Source: Kingdonia uniflora
Taxonomy: Eukaryota; Streptophyta; Magnoliopsida; Ranunculales; Circaeasteraceae
Assembly: GCA_014058105.1 (NCBI GenBank)
Contig: JACGCM010001110.1
Coordinates: 558,001 to 622,000, forward strand
Reading direction: 5' to 3'
DNA: 64,000 nucleotides
Shown one piece after another: positions 20,393-31,144 of the stretch. The first letter of the stretch is position 1; every line of letters begins with the position of its first letter. The position numbers and the translations under genes were made by a program. The notes below the pieces were generated by a model. It had not been told where the DNA came from. It saw nothing but the letters and a program-made list of their open reading frames with translations, and did not search any database.

Positions 20393-21300
20393 TTTCCAAA
20401 AATGCTTCCTCTTGATAAAGATTAGCTTTAATCCAGTTCACCCACATATTATTCTGACCTGTGGCAGCTCTAAAGGTGTGTCTCAATATAGCAGCACGAT
20501 TCCAAGTTTTAAGACATCTAATTCCAAGGCCCCCTTCCTCCTTAGGAAAACAAACGGAGGCCCATGATATAGGAGCAGTAACTCTTTCCACAGTATAACC
20601 ATGCCACAGAAATTTGGAGCAAATTTTAATAATGCAATCAATAGTATACAGGAAGAATAAAGACCCCCATCCAGTAAATGCCTATATTTCGTAAAATAGC
20701 TTGGATAAGTTGGAGCCTTCCAGCTCCAGATAGAAACCTATGTTGCCAAGACTTAATTCTACAAGTCATGCTTTCAATTAGGTGGTGACAGACTCTAGAT
20801 CTAAGTCTAGTGGTCAGGAGAGGAACACCAAGGTATCTAAACGGAAGGTCCTCAGTATCAATGCCCAACACAGTATTAACAATAATTTGAGTGCCAGTAT
20901 CAACAGCAGAGAAGTAACTTTTAGATTTACTGGCATTAATCTCCATGCCAGTCATATTAGTAAATTGGGAAAGGCACTCCTTAATGTTGTAAGCCGAAAT
21001 GATATCTCCTCCAAAGAAAATGAGGAGGTTATCAGGAAACATCAAGTGGGTGAGGAGAGGTGAAAAACATTTCTTGTGAGGTTGAAACATACCCTGAGTC
21101 ACTTTTTGCTCAAGAAGGATGCCAAAAATTTCCATAATAATGACAAAGAGGTATGGGGAGATAGGATCTCCCTGCCTCAACCCTCTTTTGCCCTCAAAAT
21201 AACCCTCACAACCCCCATTGACATTAACAGAGTAGTGGGGAGCAGTAATACAGATTTTAATCCACAAAATGAACTTCTCAGGGAAGTTAAGGGCTTCAAG
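20334..21300 (-). pseudogene. LINE reverse transcriptase, C-terminal part
   Basis: Visible are LWIKICITAPHYSVNVNG, then KRGLRQGDPISPYLFVIIME, the RT block before the catalytic box. The catalytic box reads MFPDNLLIF where plant LINEs have FADDLLIF, so both the Ala and the second Asp are changed. FRYLGVPLLTTRLRS, then GRLQLIQAIL, follow. A frameshift lies near 20600 before VTAPISWASVCFPKEEGGLG. The altered catalytic box alone would inactivate it. Confidence 0.85.
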
Positions 21301-21305
21301 CGTGC

Positions 21306-21445
21306 AAAGGAAGGCAGCTTAGGGTTTAGAGTTTATTCGTTGTAATTACTTAGATAATATAATTGAATCTCTTATTTTTCCCATACAATTTGGCGTTCTT
21401 CATACTTTTCTACTAACGAAAGCTTCTCAATCGTATTGTGAATTA
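21306..21445 (+). repeat. Gypsy 5' LTR, second part
   Basis: The text resumes at aaggaaggcagcttagggtt and matches the end of the 3' LTR (agtttattcgttgtaattac, then cttctcaatcgta). Together with 18244-18554 it makes one LTR lacking about 60 bp at the LINE insertion. Confidence 0.85.
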
Positions 21446-21447
21446 AG

Positions 21448-21456
21448 TGGTATCAG
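21448..21456 (+). other. Gypsy primer binding site
   Basis: TGGTATCAG follows the LTR end after AG. This is the beginning of the plant methionine-tRNA primer site (TGGTATCAGAGC); the continuation (tttttcagg) has diverged. Confidence 0.65.
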
Positions 21457-21486
21457 TTTTTCAGGTACGATTCTCAGGGGTTTTGA

Positions 21487-22600
21487 TTGTGGTGTATGGT
21501 CTCTACATGTGACCATCTCAAGCAAAGGAAGGAGAATCTAGTGAGTCTGTTGACGATTTATCACAAACCAAATTCGAAGAAGAAGGGAGATTTGGAGATG
21601 GACGAGGCCAATGATCGACTCACAATTTTGGAAATGACAGTTTCCATCCTAACTTCTACTATAGGAGAGTTGGTAGAACAATTGCGTCTCACAAACCTCG
21701 CAAATGCTTCCACTTTGGCGACATGGCGAGGCCGCTCGAGGAGAAAAGTAGCTTTGAAGGGTGACGGTGACATCGATAATGCGGGGATAGCCAGTGATTC
21801 TAATGATGCCGATTTCATCAAGGAGCACCCAAGTTTTGGTAAGTCAATGTATCCTATGCGTAATCTTCATATTGGTTTTAAGATTGAAATTTCGGTATTC
21901 GACGGTTCGATCGATGCCAAGAAGTTGGATAATTGATTAGATAGGCTAGAAACTTACTTTTCTATTTACGAATACTCCAATGCTCAACAAATTTTCTTTG
22001 CTACGTTGAAATTCGCAAGTAATGCACTCACGTGGTGGAAATCTTATAGGAAATGCCACGATGTAGGAAACTTTGGGCGCAAAAGCAGTTTTATCCGATT
22101 GGGTATGAGCAAGAGAGATGGTATAAATGGCACAACTTGCGCTCAAAGTTTAAGCAATCCGTACAGGAGTACACTGCGACGTTCCATAACCAAGCTTTGG
22201 TATTAGACATTGATGTGGACGCGTATGAGGTGTTCATGAAGTACACGGGGGGCTTGTCGAAGTCCATTAGGAGAGAGTTAGAACTCTTTACTGTGGCCAA
22301 TATCGAGGACGCTATCATAAAAATAATTGCCATTGAAGGCAAGTACTTAAAGAGTGACAAAGAAGGCAGCAAGATCAAGTCAGGGTACAAGTCCAGTTAG
22401 AAAAATGAGCATAAGGGAGAGGCCAAAGGAGAGGGGTCTTCGTCTAAGGAGTTTTATTCCAATCATTGTAAGGCGAGTGGGCACATTTCTGATTATTGTT
22501 GGAAACTTCACCCGTAACTGGGCCGAAGGAGGAGAAGAGCAAGAAAGAGAAATATGCACTAGCCGCAAAGATTGTTGACCTTCCGGATTTAGATAAACCG
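21487..22600 (+). pseudogene. Ty3/gypsy gag
   Basis: The first open part (21487-21936) includes a coiled-coil-like segment and FDGSIDAKKLDN. After a TGA at 21934 it continues in frame with LDRLETYFSIYEYSN, then FATLKFASNALTWWKSY, the retrotransposon gag core. After a frameshift near 22050, 22053-22400 reads WHNLRSKFKQSVQEYTATFH, then YTGGLSKSIRRELELF. Downstream (22400-22600) should hold the zinc knuckle; a Cys/His trace (YSNHC, SGHISDYCW) is readable in a broken frame. It would form the virus-like particle shell. Confidence 0.8.
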
Positions 22601-22633
22601 AATCCTAAGCTTACACTTATATTTTAACGGACA

Positions 22634-22951
22634 TTGGCTCCCGGGGAAGAGAGTCGGGAAAAGCTTTTTCATGTCAGTATTCAGGTAAAGCAGAGCTTAG
22701 TCAAGGCCATTATGGATCAGGGTAGTCCGAAAATTTTGATTTCTGAGACGTTGGTGAAGAAGATGGGTTTGACGGTTACAACTTATCTAAAGCCGTATGG
22801 TTTGGGGTGGATTCAGAAAGTTGCGGATGTGATGATCACGAAGCAGTGTACTTTCAAGTTTGCGATCATTGAAAGGTTTATTGGCGAGGTGACGTATGGG
22901 GTGATTCCTTTGGATGTATGTCAGGTCATCTTAGGTAGCCCTTATCTTTAG
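22634..22951 (+). pseudogene. Gypsy aspartic protease-like domain
   Basis: SLVKAIMDQGSPKILISETL matches the region around the gypsy protease active site (D-[ST]-G-[AS]), but the motif reads D-Q-G, so the catalytic triad residue is changed. The family's later blocks, YGVIPLDVCQVILGSPYL and then NRDAIHYRR, follow. It lies directly between gag and the residual RNase H. Confidence 0.75.
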
Positions 22952-23650
22952 AACCGAGATGCGATTCATTACCGTAGAGCTCGTAAGTATCGTCTTGTGA
23001 AGGAAGGAAAGAAGTTCTATATCAATACTTGTAAGGAGCATGTCACTAAGTCAAATTTAGCAACGGTGACTCAGGTGAAGCGGTTGGTTAATACGAGCAG
23101 TAAGTTTGTGCTATTGGTACAACCGGTTCAGAAGGGTACGTAGGCTAGTGTGTTGTCTCTAATGAAAACATTTTTTAAGCAATAAACTGACTTGGGGAAG
23201 TTGCAAGAGGAGGTTGTGGTGTATACTGATTACAAGCCGTTCTAGTTTTTTGCTACACAGTCCAAGCTACAGCAAGCTCGCCAGATGAAGGGGAGGTCAT
23301 ATTTTTAACAATTACCCTTGATTATACAGTATAAGAAGGGCGTGGATAACAAATTGGCTGATAGGTTATCTCGACCCCCAATACCAACTATTTCTGTTAT
23401 GTTGGTTTCTATGCAGATACAACCTTTTGTTACGTCAGGTTATGTTGCGGGATATGATGATCCTATGGGGCGTAGTGTGTTTCGGTGAAAGTTGCTACTA
23501 ACCAAGACATGTGGTGGTATTGTTTCATTTCAAGTTTGGAAGAAGAACCTCGTCATTTAAAGTGGTACAACAGGGTAATGGGCAGCGCCGCATTCCCACC
23601 TCTCCAGTTCTAGCTTGAGCAGGAGCTCAAGGCTCCTAAAAGGGGGAGCC
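22952..23650 (+). pseudogene. Remnant linker and RNase H scrap; RT and integrase deleted
   Basis: After the protease the frame passes through a basic linker (RARKYRLVKEGKKFYI). It then reaches VVVYTDYKPF, a stop, and FFATQSKLQQARQMKG, and finally IIQYKKGVDNKLADRLSRPP. This is the end of a gypsy RNase H (H.SLK.L..Q..L...Q.RW and Y..G..N.VADALSR). The whole RT core and the integrase are absent, giving a deletion derivative. A polypurine tract (aaaagggggagc, about 23638-23649) precedes the 3' LTR. Confidence 0.7.
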
Positions 23651-23651
23651 A

Positions 23652-24184
23652 TGATCCAGGAGGATCTGAAGAAGACATAAAGTTCTCAAACTTTTATACT
23701 TTTCTGAGGTGTTCTATTCGAATAAATTTTATTCTATTCGAATAGATTTCAGCCTGGGGTATTCTATTCGAATAGATTTATTTCTATTTGAATAGATTTA
23801 TGTTATTTCTGCCTAAGGTGTTTTATTCGAATAAATTTTTATTTTATTCGAATACTTTTATTTTATTCGAATAGAAACTGATTCTGTTCCAATAGAAACG
23901 CGAATCAGCCTTTTTCCTTTAGGTGGTGATTGTATTTTTAAGGGGTGTTTTGCCTCGAGATGCGTTCTTTTAGTATTTTAAGTTCCCTAGTATATAAAGG
24001 AGACTTAGGTTATTTCTTTTCTAGGTTAGATCTAGAGAGAAGTTCTAAGGAAGAAGCTTAGGGTTTAGAGTTTATTCGTTGTAATTACTTAGATAATACA
24101 ATTGAATCTCTTATTTTTCCCATACAATTTGGCATTCTTCATACTTTTCTACTAACGAAAGCTTCTCAATCGTAATGTGGATTA
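23652..24184 (+). repeat. Gypsy 3' LTR
   Basis: Complete at 533 bp and uninterrupted. It carries the same series of TTCGAA-centred cores near 23710-23900. A TATA-like tagtatataaaggagac near 23989 lies in the segment deleted from the 5' LTR and is a candidate promoter. Confidence 0.85.
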
Positions 24185-24189
24185 CTTGC

Positions 24190-24890
24190 TTTGTTTCCCT
24201 TTTTTGACTGATTGCTAATTGAGAGCTGAGATTGTAGCGCTTCCTCCAATGCTACATGTTTGCTAATTTCTTGCTTGTGAACTATCAATGAACTTATTAG
24301 TTCATCTATCGAGGGTTGATAAAGATCTTTCGACTCCTCAATCGAACATATCACGTAATCAAATTTTGACGTCATTGACCGAAGAGTCTTCTTGATTATC
24401 ATAATGTCCCCCATCTTTTCTGCATTTGCATTCATCTTGTTGGAAATTTCCAGGTTCTATAGAAATCCTTCAGAACAGACTTTGTCGGTTCCATGTTAAG
24501 AGCCTTGAAATTTACGCAAAGTGCCTGTAGATGAGTCTACTTCACTTTAGCGGTTCCTTGATATTTTTACTTCATTACATCCCAAATATCTTTGGATATC
24601 TCCTTGCGTAGGTTCATCTCCAAGATGTTACGATCAATAACTTGAAATAAATAGTCTTTAACTTTCAAGTTTTTTAATTGTAATTCCTCGATCTTGGATA
24701 TTTGAGCTGCTATCATTTATTCTGAATGGTTAGAAACACCAACTTCAATGAGGTACCAATACTGCTTGTACCTCAAGAAGTTCTCCATAATTAAACTCTA
24801 ATGGTCGTAGTGACCATCGAATTTAAGAATTGTTACTTAAACATAATTCTTCATCATTTTTGCAAAAAATAGACGAAATCAATAACCTCG
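24190..24890 (-). pseudogene. Copia gag
   Basis: From about 24860 the minus strand reads KFDGHYDH, a stop, then SLIMENFLRYKQYWYLIEVG, the copia gag start. Later come KEISKDIWDVMK and, in the open part 24190-24435, KTLRSMTSKFDYVICSIEES, then LISSLIVHKQEISKHV (UBN2-type gag). It breaks off at QSKKGNKAS, where the gypsy element sits, and resumes as LEKGNRDNRF at 18243. Confidence 0.85.
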
Positions 24891-24984
24891 ACCGAATGAA
24901 GAATATATCGATAGAACACTAGAAAAGGTTCTATTTTTTTTTTCACGTCGTCGCCTTCAAACTGTCAAGCTAGAGACTGTACTC

Positions 24985-24996
24985 GCTCTAATACCA
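24985..24996 (-). other. Copia primer binding site
   Basis: The minus strand reads TGGTATTAGAGC, one base from the plant methionine-tRNA primer site, two bases inside the 5' LTR. It fixes the element orientation as minus. Confidence 0.85.
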
Positions 24997-24998
24997 GA

Positions 24999-25232
24999 TG
25001 TTGAAAACAAAGTTCTAAACTCTAAAGAAGAAATGTTTATTGATCAAAATTCGAATGAGATGATATGACTACAGCATATTGTAAGCTGTTATATAGGTAT
25101 TAAAGCACAAATCGAACTTGGTTTGTTAACAATACCTAACTATGCTACCTACTATGACCACTATAGTTTTGGTAGCCTGACTTATTGCTTCATGTGTTAC
25201 ACATTTGCTCATATGTTTCTCATATTCTAACA
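24999..25232 (-). repeat. Copia 5' LTR
   Basis: 234 bp beginning tgttgaaaac and ending tctaaca on the plus strand, with intact TG..CA ends. It matches 12123-12369. Confidence 0.9.
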
Positions 25233-26145
25233 ATTCTTCCCAAATTCGATAAACATTATTGAAGAGATGGAGGAAAACCAATGTTAATACTTATAGTTGT
25301 AACTTGTAAGTATACCGAGTATTTTAAACTTTCCAATTGGTGAGTGACTGAAACTAAATATGTTTGCAAATTAATATGAGGATTCTATATTCTAGCGCGA
25401 CATGGTCTCACTGCGTGGAATAAGGATAATGCATCGTGTATTCAGCCTATCTAGGTTACGGGTAGTACTATTATCGTATAAAAGTGTTGAGACTATAAAA
25501 TATTAGTAGTAAAATACCTTGTCTAGTTATCGTTGGAAATAGTCTAAATAATGTTGGAAACCCGAGAAGAAAAATGTCCATACTAAATTAACGTAATTCA
25601 TGTCTATGAGTGAAGGCAACTAATATTTGGGAACATTGATGTGATAACACAGATCCACTAATAAGCTACATAATTGAATGAAACGAATATATCATTTGTC
25701 GATAGAACTGACACAAGAATGTAAGTTTCAATAAAATACATCAGTGAAAAAAAAATTCTCTGTCAAATGCTAAACAGATAATTATAAGTTAACATTCATC
25801 GCAATCATGTACCCAATATCAGTGTACCTTAAGCATTTAAGACCCTCTAAAAATTTATTTTACATGAATGCAATCAAATAATTTAATAGTGCAGACAAAA
25901 AAATCATTCTTTCACAAACACCCCAATAAATAGTAAATTAAACATAACCAGATACGGGTGACGACAGTTTTGATTTCAACGACAAAACCTCTTGTAGACT
26001 GGAAATTGACCAAATAAATGCATGTTATGGCAAATTTCTCCAAATCAATACTAGAACACGTTTCTTCACAAATCGATAACAAAATTCCCAATCGATATTG
26101 TCCCCACCCCTGCAACCCTACTATCACTTAGTCTGACATCCTATT
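25233..26145. other. Gene-free AT-rich spacer
   Basis: Right flank of the copia element. No reading frame, RNA or repeat signal that I can support. Confidence 0.55.
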
Positions 26146-26758
26146 TGTAGGTGCCTAATCTCGTAGAAGGGAGATTACACTCTTACACCACTGGAATAAT
26201 GATTGACTAGGGGTTCTAGCAAGTACACTTAATAAAAATATAGAAATTCTAGTAGGCACACTTGCGTGGAGTCCTGGAATGGAATTTTTCCATAACTTTT
26301 AGTAAGGATTTTTAAGATGAGATTTAAAATAAAAAAACTCGAGTAGACTGAATCCTCAAGCGTTAGAAGGTGCTTGAAGGTTGTCAGAATTTCTCAAGGG
26401 TGTATGGGGGGAAAAATTTCAACCTCTCTCTGGCAGCTTTCCTTCCATATTTATAGAGGATATGAAAGGTGACATCGTCATGGAAAGGTTTAAATTACAA
26501 GTTCATCCCTCTTTACATCTTGTACTAAAGTCGGTTCTGCCAGTGTCGTTTGCTGGGTTGTCTACTGAGTTATCTACCATAGACTAAGAGCTGAGCTAGA
26601 CTGAATCATGGTCGAAGCTTTAGTGGACTCGACAGTCGGCTTGTTGTGGCTTTGATAGGTTTGTAAGTACGGTAGGCTTCGAGCTGCTAAGGAATCTTTT
26701 AGTATATTGTTCGCTCTCGAAGTCTGCGAGTAGGCTAGCTATTACACTATTGACAACA
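26146..26758 (-). repeat. Solo LTR of the Tat-like gypsy family
   Basis: Read on the minus strand it begins TGTTGTCAATAG and soon passes through GCTAGCCTACTCGCAGACTTC, shared with the E1 and E2 LTR starts (GCCTACTCGCAACCTTC and GCTTACTCGCAACCTTC). It ends TCTACGAGATTAGGCACCTACA, like the E1 and E2 LTR ends. Shared inner text includes cctctataaatatggaagg (TATA region) and actccacgcaagt. No interior adjoins either end. The flanks (ctatt and tcttt) do not form a clear target duplication. It most likely arose by LTR-LTR recombination. Confidence 0.75.
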
Positions 26759-27390
26759 TCTTTTTATATTATTTGATGCATTAAATGTAAAATAGGCCTA
26801 AACCATACGGTGTACTTTTGACCTTAATCTTCGTCTGTAAACAACTTCTTCTGCTTCTCCTGAAAGTTTCTCTTTGTCCTTTAAGGTTCTTGTAATTCTT
26901 CTCCATTTGAAATCCTTGCATAGGTTTTCTTTTGGTACCGTTATTTTCTTCGCCTTTCCCAAAATGTTATCCATATCTGTTATGTTAGTTTGCTTCTCAA
27001 AACTCATATATAATTTCTTCTCAGCCTATTGAGGGCCCAAAAGGTAAAAAGAATTCTTAAGTTGCACCATCTAATACAATCTGCATTATCTGTACTTGAT
27101 GATTATTGAGTTTGTCATGTGATCTTTCATATTTATCATTTGTACTATTTTTATTCGTCTAACTCTATATCATCTACTTGTGTCATAGAATATTTATCAT
27201 TTTTCATGGTATGCTTATCATTTATTTTGTGTTATTTGTTTGAAGTTTATATCATTTGATTAATAGTTATTTTAACATTTGTTTTGTAACTTAATATCAA
27301 TTGTTTATGTCGTTTCTCTCAGATACTTGCTTTGATATGACTACTTCTCAACTTTGTATTATCGTTCATTAGTTATAAAAGAGGAAATAC
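26759..27390. other. Left non-coding part of element X
   Basis: AT-rich, with several TCATTTGT-like words (atttatcatttgtactat, cttatcatttattttgtg, tatatcatttgat) between 27115 and 27320. A 69-codon basic open frame on the minus strand (26798-27007) is not recognised and may be chance. No terminal inverted repeat could be located. Confidence 0.4.
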
Positions 27391-27395
27391 AAAAA

Positions 27396-30130
27396 TGATT
27401 GAGATTGCCGCTCAAACATCATTTACTTATTTCGGTAGAATCCCCAAAAAAACAAGCGAAATGGATCATAAAAACTCTAAGCTATACAACTTCGTTCATG
27501 GTTGTGCATGCTCAATTTCATCTGTCTAGGACTACTTTGTAATAAAGAATGTGCATAAAAGAAGTCTTGGTACACCCATTCATATATGGATGGCTGTTGA
27601 GGGTAGAAAAAATGCTCCAACTCCAACACCAAGGGTACTTTCCTAGAACATTGGTTCTGAGTTTGGTTTAGATAAAGGGGTGGCTTTAATAGGTGTAGGA
27701 GGGTTATCCCAAAATAGCCATGAGGGTTTTTACGCGTGGGGACCTTTACTTCAGTGCTTATTTCCTGAACCAGAACCTAACTACCGGAGCTACCCTGAAA
27801 TAAATGGAACCATTGCTCATGCTGATGATGTTCCTCTATCAAATGAAACTTCTTAACCTATGGTTACTGCTTCAAATGAACATTATGAATATGTGGTTGA
27901 TGATTTCCCCATTTTAAATAATCATTATGAACCTATGGTTTCAGATTTCCCTCTTTCCAATGAACAATTTCAATCTATGGTTGTTAAACCTTCAGGTAAA
28001 CCAGTTTCAAATTGTATCTACAAATGTAATCCTAATCATTTGTTAATTGGAATTTATAATTTGTAAAAACTTTTCTTGTTATTTGTCCAGTAGAACTATG
28101 TCTTGAATCACCACCTGAACAGGTGTCAGATCTCCTTGATTTTCAGTTCAAATCCGTAGTCTACACGGAGGAACTCTATAACTTTAATAAAGTGTTTAAT
28201 ATTGGTGATGTATATCGAGATAGGATCCAAATCAAGAATCACATCAGAGCATATATAGTTGTAAAAATGTTCTAGCTACACCACGTTCTGAGCAACGAAT
28301 ATAAAGCTCATAATTGCCCAAGGCGGATCTATGCAGCTAGGTTGCTTGGTTTAGCCATCTATATAGTTGGGACTTATTGTTCTGAGCATACCTGCATCAT
28401 CGTGGAACAAGATGATGGGTATGCATATAATACATCGTCTAGTAGTTGGGTTGCTATACAAATCAAACGAAAACTAAGAAGGATTATTACCGATTTGGAT
28501 GAACTGTACTATGTTGATATAACATACAAGGTTACCTAGGTTTCCAAAGAAAATATAAATGCTAAGGTAAAATATTGTCATTTTTCCTTGGATAATTTGT
28601 CATTGTTTCTTTTATCTTTAGTCATTATTTTAATACTATTACATCATTTGACCTAATACAATTTGTCTTTTGTTACGTATCTGTTGCAAAGTGCTTTGAT
28701 ATTATTTTATCATGAATTTTATACCCAATCTGTCAATTGTTCACAATATTTTATCAACTATTTAATTTATTTAAGATACGGGGGAGCTTCAGTCACTCCT
28801 ACCAACTTCTTACGAGCTACTTTATGGAAGTTAAATTGGTTGACCCTGATTTGGTGTTTGAGAATATATACCACCAGTTGCAAGGATACGAGATTCATAA
28901 GGTGTTTCTAGTGTTTTGGTGCTCCAAAAAACTAGAAACACCTTATGAATCTCGTATTAACTATTAAGACTTGTTGTAGTGATCTACAACATTTTTGAAA
29001 AGGAGATACAAAAGAACCTTAGTAACAACCCTCTCCATTGACCCAACCAATCATTTATTTCCACTTGCTTTCTCAATAACAGATACAGAGAATATCTAAA
29101 GTTGGACATATTTCTTGGAGATGTTTGGGTCCAGTTTTGATGGATTTTAGACTCGATTTGCCATCATCTCTGACTGGAACCCTGGAATTTGTAATAATGT
29201 ACACAAAGTGTTTCCAATGGTTGTCCATACCTTTTGTGCCTTCTACATTTCGAATAATATTAAAACTAGGCTTAATAACACGAGGATTTCATTTAGGTTG
29301 GCAGTAGAGGTTCTAACCTGTATTGATTTTGATAAACACATGAATTCAATCTGAACAACAGATCCAGTGGGTTTCCAATACATACTAGGTATTCCCAAGA
29401 ATACATGGTCAAATTTATTTGTTCCTATGAATATGTATGTTTGTCATTTTTATCCCACATTTGTCACTTATTCACTTAATACTATCATTTCTCCTTTTCT
29501 ATCATCTTTTGGTCATTTGATGTTTTATTTATTTCATTTGTTGTTTTGAAACCTATCATTATAATACATCATTTTTTTAGGTATGGGGTGGCATACACAA
29601 ATCATATCGAGAGCTGAAATAATGTGATTATCCTAGTGAAAGATCTCCCTATCCAAGTATTTATCAAGGAATTGCGTAGAATCTGCTCTAAAGTGTCATT
29701 TACGCATAGAGAAGAATCTATCAAAAATCAAAATCACTTAACGAAATGGGCAACAGATCATTGTATGAGTACAAAGGATGTTGCAGACACACTAAATGTA
29801 ACTATTTCCAGATGACTATTTATGGTAGAACCAATTCTGTAAATATTGGAGATGGTAGTAATTCTTGCCCCTGGTGGCAAACGATTGGGATACCTTATTA
29901 ACACAGAATGCGCGTACTCGGTATTTCCAAGGTTGATCCAACTACACATGTATGTGAGTACTACACTAATGATACATATTAGGTGGTTTATGAACCTATA
30001 TGGATTCTTATAAGAGGAATTGAGCAATTAATTTTTTTTAAATTAGACTCATGTGTTCATGCTCCTACAACAAAGGTAGTACCAGGTCGTCCTCACTCAC
30101 AAAAGAAAATAAGGGCATACATGATTGGTT
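27396..30130 (+). pseudogene. Mutator-like (MULE) transposase, decayed
   Basis: Domain order is that of plant MuDR-type transposases. There is a poorly conserved N-terminus (27396-28060); a MuDR DNA-binding block (NFNKVFNIGDVYRDRIQIK, later YCSEHTC; about 28180-28400); and GSFSHSYQLLTSYFMEVKL (28775-28830). The DDE region follows (KRRYKRTLVTTLSIDP, FPLAFSITDTENI, then FAIISDWNPGI and THFCAFYISNNIKTRL-like text; 28990-29280). YTNHIES and LPIQVFIKELRRICSKV lie at 29590-29700. A SWIM trace follows with GIPY where GIPC is expected, then PGRPHSQKKIRAYM near 30085-30125. Many stops and frameshifts are present. Introns hold TCATTTGT-like words. The protein would have cut and joined element X. Confidence 0.75.
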
Positions 30131-30736
30131 TGGTGACTCAACTTATATTTTGAAGTAACTACCAACAAAATGGACACAACCGTCATTCCTATAACTTTCT
30201 AGCAGTCCCATCTGATGATTGTATATGTCCGACAATGGTGCCGACTTTTACAATAAGCACTGACCAACCAACAATACTAGATTTTCCAACAGTTGAAGAT
30301 GATGACATTACAGTCCGCTTGCTTTGAAGATGATTATTTTGACTACTCAATATTTTGGGAAATAAAGTTACAAATGAAGATAACTTTTGCAACCCTGTTT
30401 GCATTGAAGAGAAGAAACTTTTTGGTTATACATTATTTTGTATTTTGGGAAATAAGTAATAATTTGTGTATATTTGGCAGTTATTTATGTTTATCCTGTC
30501 AATTGTAAATGCAATATTTGTTAGTTGGATGCTTTTTCATGTCTCAGAATATCATTTGAAGAAACATGATTAACATGTAAACATGGCATACATATCATTT
30601 AACGAAATCTATTAGTCATTTGTTTGGAATCATATTATATTTCTCCATATTTCATAAAATTCTTATCAGCACCAGATGGATTGTAGTTGGAAAAGACGAA
30701 ATGCCATTAAATACTTTAGAAAATGAAAAAAGTTTA

Positions 30737-31144
30737 TCAACCATTTCTACTTTCCCTCCTTGAAAGAAACCTCGAGGTTCTATTAAGATCTTTTTGTATA
30801 ATAACATGGTTGTAATCCGATATTCTCTTTTCCATGCTTTTATTCATCCTTTTCCTATTTTTGATCTCATCTCTCAGTGCTGCAACATTATTTCTCAACT
30901 TCAATTCTTCATCTACAAATTTTGAAACTATCTCCTTGAATTTGACAATCCTCTTTTTAAGTGGGATGCGTCTGATGACGAAGGTGCCTTCCATGGAATT
31001 AAACCTTTGTGCCATCTCCTGTTCTTTTCTAACCATCGGGTCATGGAGTATATGGGAATCGCAAAAGTTGGTAACAAGTGTAAATTGAAATGATTTATCT
31101 TCATGAAGATCTTCTTGCCTTAAGAAATTATTCAGATTTAGCAA
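30737..31144 (-). CDS. Small coiled-coil ORF 1 in element X
   Basis: 135 codons, open, not recognised. It has an N-terminal part (RQEDLHEDKSFQFTLVTNFC), then a long charged helix (KKRIVKFKEIVSKFVDEELK, RNNVAALRDEIKNRKRMNKS) with coiled-coil character, and a basic end. Its orientation is opposite to the transposase. Other minus-strand coiled-coil frames lie just to the right. It could be an exon of a longer minus-strand gene or a separate small gene; the start is uncertain. Confidence 0.45.
   Translation of the reverse strand: MLNLNNFLRQEDLHEDKSFQFTLVTNFCDSHILHDPMVRKEQEMAQRFNSMEGTFVIRRIPLKKRIVKFKEIVSKFVDEELKLRNNVAALRDEIKNRKRMNKSMEKRISDYNHVIIQKDLNRTSRFLSRRESRNG

Larger units (their letters stand above)
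18555..21305 (-). mobile_element. 5'-truncated LINE (L1-like, with RNase H)
   Basis: Reading on the minus strand, it starts inside the RT domain at about 21305 and ends in a poly-A tail, seen as nine T at 18555-18563. Coding pieces are RT (20638-21300), a linker (20334-20591) and zf-RVT plus RNase H (18962-20392). Compared with the intact 3' LTR of the host gypsy, about 60 bp of LTR (equivalent to about 23985-24045) is missing at the insertion. This points to a target-site deletion; no target duplication is seen. It is non-functional because it lacks the endonuclease and the 5' half of RT. Confidence 0.9.
18244..24184 (+). mobile_element. Pol-deleted Ty3/gypsy element carrying a LINE
   Basis: LTRs begin TGATCCAGG and end GTGAATTA or GTGGATTA. 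The 3' LTR is 23652-24184 (533 bp). The 5' LTR is split into 18244-18554 and about 21306-21445 by a LINE. Flanks CTTGT (18239-18243) and CTTGC (24185-24189) form the target duplication with one difference. The interior holds a gypsy gag, a protease-like domain and an RNase H scrap, but RT and integrase are missing. It sits in copia gag between the UBN2-type part and the zinc knuckle. Confidence 0.85.
12123..25232 (-). mobile_element. Ty1/copia retrotransposon split by two LTR elements
   Basis: Direct repeats 12123-12369 and 24999-25232 are its LTRs (on the plus strand tattaaaaacaaag or tgttgaaaacaaag at one end and tctaaca at the other). Inside the right-hand (5') LTR lies a primer site for initiator methionine tRNA; inside the left-hand (3') LTR lies a purine tract. 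Coding order on the minus strand is gag, zinc knuckle, protease, GAG-pre-integrase, integrase, RT, RNase H, which is diagnostic of copia. Removing the two inserted elements leaves about 4.65 kb, a normal size. All domains carry stops. A clear target duplication is not seen (flanks gttcc and attct). Confidence 0.9.

Noticed and set aside
19277..21345. Plus-strand open frames across the LINE
   Set aside because: Antisense shadows of the LINE zf-RVT/RNase H and RT frames.
28897..28957. Inverted repeat (gagattcataaggtgtttct with its complement) in the MULE pseudogene
   Set aside because: Real but short local hairpin in decayed sequence; most simply a small inverted duplication within the pseudogene.
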